Below, piece after piece: positions 10,201 through 24,700 of a stretch of 64,000 nt of DNA. Below the pieces are notes generated by a model that did no database searches, was not told the DNA's origin, and saw only the letters and a list, made by a program, of their open reading frames with translations. This stretch comes from Trichosporon coremiiforme (Eukaryota > Basidiomycota > Tremellomycetes > Trichosporonales > Trichosporonaceae). The stretch lies in assembly GCA_039545355.1 (NCBI GenBank), contig BCJJ01000001.1, positions 1,176,570 to 1,240,569 on the forward strand. The letters are read 5' to 3'. Position numbers and translations under genes: made by a program. How positions within the stretch are numbered: the stretch's first letter is position 1; every line of letters begins with the position of its first letter.

Positions 10201-13144
10201 ATATGGCAGCCAGGTCGGGGCGATTGATAAACGCATAGTACGCGGGAGTCTGATCCATGCTTGGATTGGCCTGAACAACCCGAATCATCTCCATGATGGG
10301 CATGGCAACGCCGAACGGTAGGTTAGCGAGCCAGGCCGTAGACAGCTTGCGGTCCATCATGGCGGAGACCGTGCAACGCGCCCGCTCCTCCACAGTAATC
10401 GCTGCCTTCGGGGACAGTGCTTGATAGATCTCACCCACCAGTTCGGTCTGGCGCCAAGGATCAGGTTTTCCAAGAGCTTGTGTGTCTGCGAGGATGGGCA
10501 TAACGAAAGGCTGAGCAGTTCCTTCAGCTACGCGAGCCAGATACTGGAGGATATCGAGTGGCTGACTGAGCTGGTCCAGAGTTGGCGTTGCGATGGGCGA
10601 AGCAGCTTAGGGTTAGCTCAGAATGCATGGACATCAACTCACGAGGCGCAATTGTTGCTCTCTCTAAGGCGGCAGGAACGAGACGCTGCCAGTAGTCGAG
10701 CCAGTCTGAGCGTCCCAGCGCTGCAGCAAAGCGCATCAGAAGGGGTGCCAGAGACAGCAGATCCGATTCTGTAGTCGAAGCCAGGCGGCAGTCCTGCGCC
10801 ACAATGTGAAGGAGCAAAAGAACTTGTTCGGCGCTGGGCACCGGCGTGACGGGGCTCGACGATTGTTTATTCTCCGGTGGCAATCTCAAGCGCTCAGCCA
10901 GGCGATTCAATACCGCATCTCCACTGATGCTAGGACTGAACAGGATGTCCTTATTCTCTGCTGAGCTGCCAAGGCCGCATTTGGAGCAGAGCACACTGGC
11001 GAATGTGTCCCACTGTTCCTCAGGGGTGGACCTCCGCCCCTGCAGATTCAGCAAGAAGTCCTGTAAAAACTCGGCAAACTCGTCATGTGGCAGGGCATAG
11101 ACTAGGGCCTCCAGACATCGTCTCGTAAGACCATGCGGAAGAGTGAAGTCCAGGGAGAGCCGTGCTCGGTCGCCGTCGCTGTAAACAGCCGTTACCCGAG
11201 AGTCAACAGCGTCGATAAGATCGATTATTCGTGGGATGGTATCACCTCCGGCATCTCGAACCATACTAAGGCTGATTGCCAGTTTCCTGGCCACTTCGTC
11301 CCTCCCATCGGTCGGCACAACATTCGGAACGTTGACAGCTATGCGGGTGCTGAGGCCACAGGTGTCGATTACCAGTTCACCGTCCAAGGTGAGCACCAGA
11401 CTGTCGTACAGACCTGGTCGTGTGGACTTGATGGGTGCCGCGGCGAGACATGGTGTCGCTTGAACCTCTGTGAAGATGTACCGCTCCGAACGAAGCTCGA
11501 TGTGGAAGGTGAACAGAGTCGTGCTGCCCTCGCTAGTCAACAGAAGGTTCAGGAAAACGCTCTCTGGAGCCAGATTCTCAGAGATGAAGACTTGCGCAGT
11601 GGCGCAATCAACTGGTCTGTTTACGTTAGCGTTAGCTGCCCTATTTTTCTATCTCACAAGGCCGGCTTCCAAGACCATATCCGGTCGAAGACAACCTCGC
11701 TCCTATCGCTCCGCTTTGCGTCCTCGTCAAGGCCTATAAGCATCGTAGTTTCCCGCAGGTCTTCAGCGACGACGTGAAGGGCTGTCTTCGCAAACTCGCT
11801 GAAATCCGGTGCCTTGGACATTCGTCGTGATCGCTCTGACGCGGTGCTGTTACGCGGTCGGCGAGATGGTCGCTCTCCATTGGCGTGACTGAATGCAGGA
11901 GGTTCCGTTGCCGATACAGCAAACTCGCTTCCGATAGAAAAGCGAGAGGATTTTCGATGTGTGCGATCAAGGGGATCAGGTGCAGCTTCCGAAATGCGCC
12001 TTTCGGCTTGCGGATCTCGGGGCAGTGATATCCGGCCGCTACGTCTTGGCCGTGAGGGTGCCGCCTCCGAGAGCCTCCTGGGGGACATTTCGTTCTGAGC
12101 CAAAAGCTCCTGGGGATGCAGGTGACGAGCTGTAGTCGCTGGCGTCGGCAACTCCTCGTCCTCGATCGGAATCTTAACTCGCCTGTAGAACACGATCGTA
12201 TTGTCCGCAGTGTCGTAGGTGACCACGAAGGGGTACGGGCTCTCGGAAACGAACAGGACGTTCTGAGTCGGAGGAACGAACGTGGGCGGAGCCGCAGGAA
12301 CAAGCTTGGCGTTTTCGTCAATGCCGTTCACTCGTACGTCTGCGACATACTGCATCTCGCTCATGACGTCGAGCAGAGTGTACAGGCGCGGAATGTCTGG
12401 AGACGACTCCTCGACCTCGGCTAGGGTGTCAAGGATGCTCGCGCCGGCTGCCGGCGGAAGGACACTCCGAATAGACTTCCGCACTTCCCTCCGCTCGAGT
12501 TCCCGCTGTAAAAGCAGTCCTTGGTCGAGTGCCCAGCAGGCTTGGAATCGGAAGGGAAGCTGAGCTACCACGTCTTCCCCTGTAGGGAAGTAGATGTGGG
12601 CAGTCCTTTCCCTCATGATGACGACGCAGCGCATAATTCCTCTCCGTGGCCATTCCCCAGCAGCCTGCTCCTCCCACATCGCCGTCTGGCTCGTGTGAAA
12701 TGGACCGAAGGTGTCATCGTTCGCTCGTTTTGGTGGGTCGTCACTGGAAGGCTCGCCGTCGTCGCCAGGAGCTCGGAAGCGTGCGAAAAGCGCGTACAGA
12801 ATTTGCTGGTTATCTTGCGGAAACTTGAACCTTCTGATCAGCTCGACCCCACGCGACCATGTGACCTCTGTCGAGGTCCATGTCAACTGCTCATCACAGT
12901 TGACGTCGCGAGCCCAGGTGTGCCGTGGAAGTCGTGACGGCCCGGGCGAGAGCGGGTCGAACTCGTGTGATCTGGCGGCAAGTAGCTCTCCGGGAGAAAG
13001 CCCCAGTCCTAGGACAGAGGCCTGGAGCATACGGGCGGGGTGGAGAAACTGTGGTTTTGGATGAAGGATCGGAACTGTTGCTGCGCGCAAGTCACCAGGG
13101 TCACTGATAGTTGTTGTTGTCTCAGGCACCATCACGTGATTCAT
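7271..13144 (-). CDS. APC1: APC1, anaphase-promoting complex scaffold subunit
   Basis: Largest scaffold subunit of the APC/C ubiquitin ligase, roughly 1,900 aa. The N-terminal exon (13144 to about 11660) carries the beta-propeller-like region (HPKPQFLHPARMLQASVLGL, then YPFVVTYD). Exons at about 11615-10640 and 10600-9970 follow. The large 3' exon (about 9930-7271) has the PC-repeat blocks LGLGLKGHLRTFG, SSIGLLLGLGASFAGS and SAALVSLGLVYAG. The family signature before it reads DDPKGVR followed by EAEVLQYHQQVVNTLAHRTLAVTVGQGMF, interrupted by one intron. The first ATG in the domain-supporting frame is at 13144 (MNHVMV), with 13132 as an alternative. It is divergent from the PalC gene (302 bp) and convergent with the light-chain gene. 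Confidence 0.93.
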
Positions 13145-13446
13145 TCTAGTGGAGGTCTCAAGATCTACTTCACGAGAAAGAGAACAATGCCGCTTCTGCA
13201 GGGAATGCAATTCAAGCCTGGGATGCAGAGGGTGTCTTGGGGAACGCAGCTGGTGTGGTTGCGCCGCTAATGAACTTCGGGCTGATGTGTAGCATGACCG
13301 TCGGACTTCGGAGCCGCTTAACTGATAACGAAGCAGTCTCTCACGATGACGTGAATGGTCGGTTCTCATCTGGGCCAAGCAACGCTATTCTTGGCACTTC
13401 CACACCCAGATCTTTCGACATTGTTCACTCTTTCACGGACCTAGAC

Positions 13447-14977
13447 ATGGCCCCATATCTATTTCCCTATCCCGTTCCGGGGTCAGTGACGTTCTCGACA
13501 CTCCTGCTTGACCGATCGGGCACGTACACCACCCAGCTTGCCGAAGCGACCGTTGCTCGGACCCGGTTCCAGGCAGCTCTCGCGGCCGCCGCCGACGGCC
13601 AGCCGGGCAGCAGCGCTCTCCCAGTCCTGGAGGTGGGCCAAATGGTTTGTACTTGCCATAACTAACTCGCAGGCTGTTCAGGTGTACCACCCGTACCTCC
13701 TCGCGATCATGTCGTGCATCGACGGCGACGACCTCTTGTACAAGGGTGATCCGGGTATGTGCTCATCGGACGAGCGAAATATGAGTGACAAACATCAGCT
13801 GACGGCCAGTTTTCCCTTGGCGCCCTGCACTGACGAGCTACCACCTCTCCACGCCGACGCTCTCGGTCCCGACCATTCAAGTGGAGCACTACTTCGTTCT
13901 GCTAGTGCACACGATAGCGCTGGCGAACTATGCACACTCGATCTTGGACGGACTTCCCCAATTCGAAGCGAAGGGCGGACAGGCACCGATCATCACGAAA
14001 GAAGATGAACAGAAGACTTCGGCGGGCCTGACACGGGCCGTCGACCTGTTATCACAGGCAGCCGGAATAGCAGAGTACACGGCGGAGAACATCACTCCGC
14101 AGTTGGACGCGGGGCGGACGACGACAGGGGGAAGATTGGGCAAGTACCGTTGGCCTGTGGAGACGGGCGGTGAAGCCATGACGGGGCTGAGCATGTGGGT
14201 CTGCTTACCGGTACGAGTAGGAAGCTGACAATCAGGATCCTGTTGGCCGATGCCCATGTCACTGCGATCCGGAAACTCCTGCTGCCTATCCTGTCCCACA
14301 CATTGTTCGCACCACCCGGACCCCCGCTCCCGCCGTCTCACCCTTCACCATCGCTCCTCGGGAAACTCTACCTGCACGTATCGAACCTCTACAGCTCAGC
14401 GTCCTCGCTACTGGTAATTCCTACGAACCAGCAGTCGAATTCCTCAGGCTCGCTCCTGCGGCGGAAGAAGAGCGATGAGATTGACTCAATCGACGAGGAC
14501 CTCATCGTTGAGCTGAAGCGATATCTGAAGAAGGAGGCGAAGCTCTCCAAGGGCCTGTCTTACAAGTACCTCGGCATTGATGAGGCATCCAAGTCGCTCG
14601 GCCAGTCACTAGCTCTTCTGCAAGAATCGAGCAGGTGCCTCGAGGATCTGAAAGACTCGAAGCTGGAGAGCAAGATGAAGGGCCTGAACTTCAACAAGGA
14701 TAAGAAGAAGGCGGAGGCGATGCGAAACTTGCGGCAGAGCAGGATTGACCGGGAATATTACTCCGTCCAGGCATGGCTCCAGGCAAACAAGAAGCTGAAC
14801 GACACGGTTAACTTCGAGCGCGTGCCACAGTTCCAGGAGGTTGTTATCCCTCCGGGACGACCAATCTTCTCTGCGAAGAAGTACTCCCTCCCGAAGCTCA
14901 AGTTCACCCCTAGCCATATCGAGGTAGAGGATGAGAAGCAGGAGGCCGAATACGCTGGACGGGGTAATTACTTTTAG
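13447..14977 (+). CDS. RIM23: PalC/Rim23, BRO1-domain pH-signalling protein
   Basis: BRO1-domain adaptor of the alkaline-pH (Pal/Rim) pathway that works with ESCRT-III at the plasma membrane to activate the Rim101/PacC factor. Four exons (13447-13644, 13673-13754, 13810-14194, 14236-14977) give 468 aa in one frame. The start MAPYLFPYPVPGSVTFSTLL matches the PalC N-terminal pattern. Internal marks are VEHYFVLLVHTIALANYAHS, RAVDLLSQAAGIAEYTAENI and LSYKYLGIDEASKSLGQSLALLQ, in the BRO1 domain order. The C-terminus has a short proline-containing strand (VVIPPGRPIFSAKKYSLP) also found in PalC. The junction at 14194/14236 uses the donor GTGGGT within CATGTGGG; the other candidate donor breaks the frame. 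Confidence 0.83.
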
Positions 14978-15169
14978 ATTATGCATGATGCCAAGGAGCT
15001 TCTGAGTGCTACGTCATGAAAAGGTGTTATCTGATGTAAGGAGCTTGGTGAGTGGAGGTAAGGCTCCAACACCTCCGCTCGGCGCGCCAGCCTGTTGCAA
15101 GCGGCGTCTTGCGGGCCGATACGCTTCGGTTTGTGAATGCTGGGATGCAAAGAAGGGAATTGGGGCCAT

Positions 15170-17147
<1,978 letters not shown>

Positions 17148-17635
17148 GTTGGCTGCTGATTATGTGGTGTAAGTGCAAATGAGCGGGAGTGATATCGAGC
17201 GCGCTTGGCGGCGACCAGGTCTACTTGGAATGGAGTCTCCGGTTGTAAGGTGTCGTGCCTGAAAAAGGCGCCATCGAGCGGTGCGGGCCTATATGCGGCA
17301 GGTTATCTGATTACTCAAGAAGCGGGTCCCGTCCAAGAGCCGGAGGATGAGTAGACCTTCTCAGACAGCATCCAAGCGCCTCATCTCTTCAAAGGGGTGC
17401 TCGGATGCCGAGCATTCGAACTGAGCTTTCTAGAGGGCTGTGGATTCATGCATTTTTGAGCATCCCTCAGTGGCAAATTCCGTGGGTGCCACTTGCGCGT
17501 CGCGTGTCCGCTCAGGCACGGATCAGCTCGATACCTCACCCGTCATTGTCATCATCGGTCTGGTGGCCGGGCAGATCGCTGTTGTCATTCACTTATTCAT
17601 CTCATCACCATCCCGCACATACACGCTCGCGCCCA
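17148..17635. promoter_or_regulatory. Divergent intergenic region SRP54 / Ppg1
   Basis: 488 bp between two start codons facing away from each other, so both promoters should lie here. No conserved element could be assigned with confidence. Confidence 0.5.
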
Positions 17636-18987
17636 ATGGCGCCATTCGACCTCGATGCGTGCATCGAGCGCCTCAAGGACAAGCAGTTGCTGGGAGAGGC
17701 GCTGCTGAGAGAAATCTGCGAAAAGACGAAGGAGGTGCTCATGCGCGAATCCAACGTTGTCCACGTCTCGTCGCCAGTGACTGTCGTCGGCGACATTCAC
17801 GGACAGTTCCACGACCTGATAGAAATATTTAGAATCGGTGGTCCGGCGCCGAGTACGAATTACCTATTCCTTGGTGAGTGCGGACTCAAGCAGGCGTATG
17901 TGCTAGGTGGGCAGGCGGTCCGCCTGCCCCAGCCGAGCGCTCCACCCGGTTCAGCCCTCAGCCGCTAATCTTCAGGCGATTATGTCGACCGAGGACTGCA
18001 CTCCGTGGAGACGATATCTCTGCTCACCTGTTTGAAGCTGCGGTATCCTGAGCGTATCCAATTGATCCGAGGAAATCACGAGTCGCGAGCCGTGACACAG
18101 GTGAGTATCAGTGCTATCGGTGGAAGGAAGCACGCGGGGATGATAGATTACAAAAGAGGACTCTGAGGGCTCCTAGCCTTATGACACGGCCGCAGAAGCA
18201 GGTACACTGTCGTTCGCGAGTGCGTGTGCGATCAGGAACCCAGCCGTATTTGAGAACGGATGTCTGAGCGTTGGGCTAGCTACCGTTTGCATTAGAGATA
18301 ATGCTGACACATCACAGACCTACGGCTTCTACCTGGAGTGCACGCGAAAGTATGGCTCGCCGACTGTGTGGCAGTACTTCACCGACATGTTCGATTTCCT
18401 GACGCTATCGGTCGTCATTGACGACGCCATTTTCTGTGTTCACGGCGGACTGTCACCGTCTATCCACCATATCGACCAGATTAAGGTCATCGATCGGTTC
18501 CGAGAAATCCCGCACGAGGGACCGATGGCCGACCTAGTTTGGAGTGACCCAGATCCAGAAAAGGAAGACTTTGCGATCTCACCAAGAGGAGCTGGATACA
18601 CGTTCGGAGCCTCGATCGTCAAGAAGTTCTTACACCTGAACGATATGAACCACGTCCTGAGAGCACACCAGCTGTGCATGGAGGGCTTCACGAGACTTTA
18701 CGACGACACGCTGAGCACGGTCTGGAGTGCACCGAACTACTGTTATCGGTACGCATAACGTATAGGAGACTGAGACAAAGCTGACGCGGCAGATGTGGCA
18801 ACATGGCTTCAATCTTGGAGGTCTCACCAGGCGGGCACCGATTCTTCAATGTCTTCGATGCAGCCCCAGAAAACGAACGCGACGGACCAACACAGCAACA
18901 AGCAGCAAAGGTGAGTTGGAATGAAGAATGCATATACAAAGATGACCAAGAATGCTAATGTGACAGGCGATAGAGTACTTTTTGTAG
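17636..18987 (+). CDS. PPG1: Ppg1-type serine/threonine protein phosphatase catalytic subunit
   Basis: PP2A-family catalytic subunit. Five exons (17636-17873, 17976-18100, 18318-18748, 18793-18910, 18967-18987) give 310 aa. Metal and catalytic motifs are complete: GDIHGQF, GDYVDRG, RGNHESR and VHGGLSP. The C-terminus EYFL is the PP2A-class carboxymethylation tail, encoded by a last exon of only 21 nt. The N-terminus ([52 protein letters not shown]) and [28 protein letters not shown] follow yeast Ppg1 more closely than PP2A, Sit4 or PP4. In yeasts Ppg1 works with the Far (STRIPAK-like) complex and in glycogen and mitophagy control (family knowledge). Confidence 0.9.
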
Positions 18988-19104
18988 ACGCTAAAGAGTT
19001 CCGGAGGAACTCATAGAACCCCCTATGATATTGTATAGACCTCCAGATGGGTCGCTCTCCCAGACTTATGTAACTGTTATATCTAGCCTCGCTAGACAGT
19101 GGAA

Positions 19105-20006
19105 TCAATCGTCCCATTCCAAACTGGCGAAGACCTGCTCGGCGAGGCCGAACGTACGTGCGGGCACGACAACACCCTTCGGAGGATTCATAACGTGCTT
19201 CTGGTCCGGGAGCGTCCAGTCCTCGTTGATCTTCCAGCGCTGGCAAACAAACAGCTTGACTTCAGGATCCCGTCTCGGTCCGAGCACGGGAGTCATCGAG
19301 AAGTAGCGAGCGAAGGCGTCGAAGAAGCTCTCCTCGAGGTTGAAACTGCGAGACTTCCACGCCATAACGATCTCGGGCCCGAACGTGTCTCCCTCACTGC
19401 CGGGGATGGACTCGGGTTCCGTCACCTGGAGCAGTGTCCTCAGCAATGGCGGGTAGAGGTGAGGGAAGTATACCTGCAGTGTCAGCTTGGGTTCCACCAA
19501 CAGAAGCTCACCAGGTCGCACAGCACCAGGTGCGTGAATGGTAGCAGCTCCCCAACCTCAGCGAGCTCATCACCCCAGCCTAGCGGGAGGGTGATAACCT
19601 TCGCCTTGCCCTTGTTTCCTTCCCGCTCAGCCCATACGTCGATGCTCCGTTGGCACAGGGGCACCACATTCGCCAGGTCCGTCAGGACTACCGTGTCCTT
19701 CTGCGTCAGGTGCGAGGCGAGGTGCAGACTGGCGAGAGCCTGACCTGAGCCGAGTTCCAAAACGTTCACCGGTCTCCGATCCTTGGCGAAGAAAGAGCAT
19801 GGCGGGTCGAACTTGTCATAGTTCTCCGGCGTCAGGTACTCGAGAAGCGGGCCCGATGCCTCCCATACGCGACCGGCAATGCCATACCTGCTGATGGACT
19901 CGGCCTGGGCGTGTGCGTCGGCATCTGCGGACGCGTTCGTGCCCTCGAGGTGCAGCGGGTTGATGTTTAGGTTGGATGGGAAGTTCGGATCGTTCGTTGG
20001 CGACAT
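19105..20006 (-). CDS. METTL21-like protein lysine methyltransferase
   Basis: Class I SAM-dependent methyltransferase of the METTL21/EFM (family 16) group. Two exons (20006-19512 and 19473-19105) give 287 aa. The SAM-binding motif I is VLELGSGQALASL. It is followed by VVLTDLANVVPLCQRSI, LPLGWGDE and the catalytic-region motif CDLVYFPHLYPPLLRTLLQV, formed exactly by joining the two exons (DL|VYFP). The C-terminal strand has PEIVMAWKSRSFNLEESFFDAFARYFSM. The substrate cannot be named from sequence; relatives methylate elongation factors or chaperones. The start could also be an upstream in-frame ATG near 20123. It is convergent with PPG1 (117 bp) and divergent to the eL6 gene. Confidence 0.78.
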
Positions 20007-20344
20007 CGGGGGTTCGTGCAGTGATGGATTGTTGTTGTTGCGAGCGGCGCGATCGGTGAACATTTCCTCGCATGCATGCACAGGTACGTCATGGCGCAAC
20101 TTGCCGTCACATGCATCGTCCATGTCGGGTTTAAGCAAAATGGTCAGGCACGGATGCTTATGTCCGACGGTTGTTTCGCACACGTTTGCTCCCGTCGCTG
20201 CGAATCCTGGATGCTGCCCCGCGAGCCCGGTTCGAAATCGTCAAGCGTCAACGGCTGCCCGCTCTCAACCATCAAGTCTCCAGGACAATCAAAGTGAGAT
20301 CGACAGCGGACACGACCAAAACGACGGTTGCTGACTACGACAGA

Positions 20345-21419
20345 ATGGCCCGCTCGACCCCCATCTCGCGTAACGTTGGGCGTCTTTCGCGCTCGCAGGT
20401 CGCCGCCAAGCGTGGCCTCCACAAGGGTTAGTGGACTCAATTCCGACATCGAAGATTTTCGACACCGAGACACAGCGGCGATCGACGATGGAAGAGCACA
20501 CGAGAGCAAAGAAAGCGGACTGGAGAGGAGCAGAGACAGCAGGAAACGCGGAAAGGGCTTGAGACAAATGTCGAGGGACTTGTTGTTTGGAAGGATTGTT
20601 TGATGTGCCGAGGGCGAGAGTGCAGCGACGGCCGTGGAGAACGCTTCGACCATCGACTAGCCGCCGACGGCGTAGACGAAGAAATGCTCAAGGAATACTC
20701 GTGTGCTCAGAAGTCGGAAAGAGGTCGCTGTGTCTCAGGTGTTGAGAACCGTGTCGACGAAGCTGCGTTGGCGAACTGTTGGCTAACGTGCAGGCAAGAA
20801 GACCGGTGCCGCTGCCCCCAAGCAGGAGGTTCCTGCTCACACCGAGAAGACTGTCGGTGGCAAGGGCAACGGCGGCAAGCGCCTGATCCCCACCCAGAAG
20901 GCTTCGAAGTACTACCCCACCGAGGACGTTCGCAAGCCCAAGGTCTCGCGCAAGGTCGCCGGCAAGGCCGCTCTCCGTGCCTCGATCACCCCTGGAACTG
21001 TCCTGATCCTCCTCGCCGGCCGCTTCGCCGGTCGCCGTGTCGTCTTCCTTAAGCAGCTCGACTCTGGCCTCCTCCTCGTCACCGGCCCCTTCAAGCTCAA
21101 CGGTGTCCCCCTCCGTCGTGTCTCGCAGGCTTACGTCATCGCCACCTCGACCAAGGTCGACATTGCCGGCGCTAAGGTCCCCGAGACCGTCAACGACGCC
21201 TACTTCGCCAAGTCGAAGTCTGGCAAGAACTCCAAGGAGGGCGAGTTCTTCGGTGAGGGCAAGGAGAAGAAGGAGTTCCCCGCCGAGAAGAAGTCGGAGC
21301 AGAAGAACGTCGACGCTCCCGTTCTTGAGGCCGTCAAGAAGGTCGACAACCTCGCCAAGTACCTCAAGGCTTCGTGGGGTCTCTCCAACGGCGACCGCTT
21401 CCACGAGCTCAAGTTCTAA
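20345..21419 (+). CDS. RPL6: 60S ribosomal protein eL6 (RPL6)
   Basis: Cytosolic large-subunit ribosomal protein. Two exons, 20345-20426 ([18 protein letters not shown]...) and 20794-21419, give 235 aa. The conserved core is [76 protein letters not shown], ending [12 protein letters not shown]. The 367-nt intron right after the first 27 codons is far longer than the typical 35-60 nt here. Such 5' introns are common in ribosomal protein genes. Strong codon bias (ATC/CTC/AAG/GGC) fits very high expression. Confidence 0.96.
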
Positions 21420-21706
21420 GTCTCTCTCTCATATATAGTGGTTAGACTCGGGACTCGTGACGCATGGTGATGCATGTACTACCTTCTGCATACCACAGGA
21501 GATGCATGTCGGGATTGGATCTGGGAACTGATTACGGACGGACGCGTGATAGGCGGGCGGTGGACTAACAGGCAGGACTGGAAGAATCTCGTATTTGGGC
21601 GCACAGAGCTGACACAGTTACCGAAGACGACGATTTGGAAGGTTATACACTCGCAGGCACTCCAACGATAAAAATACAACTTGACTCTACAAACTCTATG
21701 ATACAA

Positions 21707-24700
21707 TTAGAGCCACGGTTTCCAGCCAACATACATCAAGCCGAGGTTGGTGTCACTGGTCGCCTGTTTGATCAGGCTTTCCACCTGGTTGGGGACACTC
21801 TGGATTGTATCCCCACTGACACCTCTCAACTTCTTGTGGATAGGCTTGAGGCTCTTGTCCGAGATGGTCCGAACGTCTTGCTGCTTCTTCTTCGTCCATT
21901 CGACGAGCGGGTCATGGATGAATGCCTCGAGCACACTCATGAGGCTGTCGCCGTTTTGCCGAAGGATACCCATGGTGATCTCGGCAGCCTTCCGGAACGA
22001 GCCCTCGACTCCCGTCACACCCAGCGCATCAACCATATTGTGTGTGAGGCGGAAGGGAACACGCTCAGGGACCTCAAAAGTCTTCGCACGGTCGAACAGG
22101 CAGTTCAGGTCGACGTGCACTGTGTCACCCGTCAGACCATCAAATAGAATGTTCTCGCCGTGGCGATCACCCAAGCCGAGGACGTAGCCGATCATGGACA
22201 TGACGGCGAGTGTACGGGCATAGTTCGTGCGGGCTGTCAGCCACGCTGTCGGCTCCGGCCAAGCCAGAAGGAACCACTCATGGAACACGGTTGGTCTGAA
22301 CATGGGTAAGATCTTGTCTCTGAATACCGTGGGCACATCCCGGTTAGGGTTGCCGCCTTTACGCGCCTGTTCAAGCGAGTTGTAGATCTCTGAGGTCTGA
22401 AAGTCAGTGGCAGTTCACCAGGCTGTGTGTACTCACGTAGACCTTCTTGCCGTAGCGCGCGTAGCCTTTCTCTAGAATGCTATTGAGTGCGTTTGTGTTC
22501 GTGACCCACTCCAAAAGACCGCACTCCTCATTCAGCGGCATGACCGCATAAGTGCGGATGTACAGGTGGCGACGGCGGGCTTCAGAACCCGACTTAAGGA
22601 ATTTGTTGATCATGGCGTCGAAGTCCATGAGACGAGCATCCTTTCGGAGGTCGTCATGAGGCTTGCACAAGAACGGGTACCGTTTGCCGTCAGAGCCCTT
22701 GAAGACGAGCTTCTTGGGCATTTGCAGAGACGGCATGATCTCCACTATATCTGAGATGTCTGCATGGTCAGCATTACCCAAGAGCCTTCGGCTCACCTTC
22801 AATTGTGACAGTTGTCTGAGGGAAAGGGTTATGGCCTTTAATCGTGGCTCCAGTGGCAGGAAGCACGACCGTAAGCACATCCTGCATTGGCAGAATCATG
22901 CGGGATGGGAACGCCTCTCGGACGTAGGGATATTGCTTGTTGAGAGATACCTCCCGAACCTTTCCCACTGGCTTGTCCTCGGCGAGTCGGAGTAGGATGT
23001 CAGAGAGTCGTCGGGCATCGTTGATACGGTCCCTCAGATCTTCATTGCGGTTATTCTGTTGTTAGCCCGAAACATTACCAGACTTACAATGGCTTTCTTG
23101 AGGGCTTGGTCCATGATGTCTCTTCGTTGTTTGTTTCTGGACTGGATAGCGCCCACTGCTGGCCAGAGTGACTGAGCAGGATAGTCTCGAATCACGCGGT
23201 AGATGAGCTTCACGAGTACGTCCTGGACCTCCTTATTGCCATGCGTAATACGAGAGATCATTTGGGGGAACGCTGTCAGGAATTGATAGCTGGTGATCTT
23301 TCCTCTAGAACGCTCCATCAACTTTGTGATATCTACCACCATCCTCTCAACCGTTTTGCTGCATGTTAGACGGAACGACTGAAGCTCAACTCACGATCTG
23401 CGGATGTCCTTCGACTCTCCCAGATCCAGCCACACTGTCAAAAGACGAGGCATCGTCTGGAAGATGTACTTGACACCACGCTGCAGAGCCTCGTGATAAT
23501 TCAAACAGGTGTGGAAGTTGAAGACAGCCCTGCTGGTCAGTTTAGCCCTTGTTCCAGAAACTCACATGTCCTCAATGTTGGATGTGCTGCCTGCCAGGGT
23601 GTCATAGTATCGACCAAGATGGAAGAACGGCGCCTCAAGGTTCTCACCCAGCTGGGTTGCTTTCTTGAATCGCCGGATGACACCGTTCTGCTCGAAGCGA
23701 TCTGCCTCGTTCTGCCATCGAGCTTCGAGGAGAACGGCCTTCGCCAGGTTACGCTCACGTCGGAAGTCCTCTTGCGTCTTCTTGCTGTCGCCGCTGTCTG
23801 ATGTCAGGTCGATAATTGAATCCGCGTTCTCAGATCGCACGACCAAGAGTTGGACGGGATGCTCGATCTCTCGCAGAGCTTTCAGAATGCCTCCCTGCAT
23901 GCGCGTAACCTTGGCACGCTGGATGAATGCGAATGGCGCCTCGGCTCGTTCAGCCTGAAGAGCAGCACTGTACGCAGTCTGCTCATACCCCGCCTTGCGT
24001 GCAATCTTGGCACTCTGTATCCACGCCTGTCCCAGCTCCCCTTGCAGCCGCTGGGACTTAACTAGGCGGAATGCAGTGCGGCGCTTGCTGAGAATCTCCT
24101 CTCGAGCTCGGAATGACGGAAGAGACGTCTCGAACCTCTGAGCCAATGACAACACGAGAGAGGCAGCTTGGCGACGAGCAATGATGATACCATTGGTAGT
24201 CACCTCGTTGCTGGGATTAGCGATAGTGAGATCTGTGTTGTAGATCATCTCCGCCTCCCTCAACATGTGCAACTGGAGGAGGGTGTCATAGGCTCGTCTG
24301 TAGTCGCGAGTTGTGATGCCAGAACCGATCTCCCGTCGAGCGATCTTCAACGCATCAGGAACTGCAGAGGCCGCCTCTCCAATGGCTAGGAAAGCCTTGG
24401 CAATCGGTGGGGGGTTGGCCATTTCCTTAACAGTCGCCCAGTCACCAATGGCCAGTGCAGCTTCCGCTCGGAAGGGCGCAAGTTCGTCAGCCCAGTTGGG
24501 GTGATCGCGCAACACGCCTTGAATATGAGTTCGAAGAGTGTCTGATGTCAGCTGAGAATGCGCTTTCGGACAGCTTACCATAGTGTCCAAGGTTCTTCAG
24601 ACATTTGAGCAGTCCGACATGTAACTTGAGATCTTCGGGAGACTGTTGCAACCGGACCTCCCAGCAACTCTGCGCCGAAGTCCAGCGCCCGGTGCTCTCA

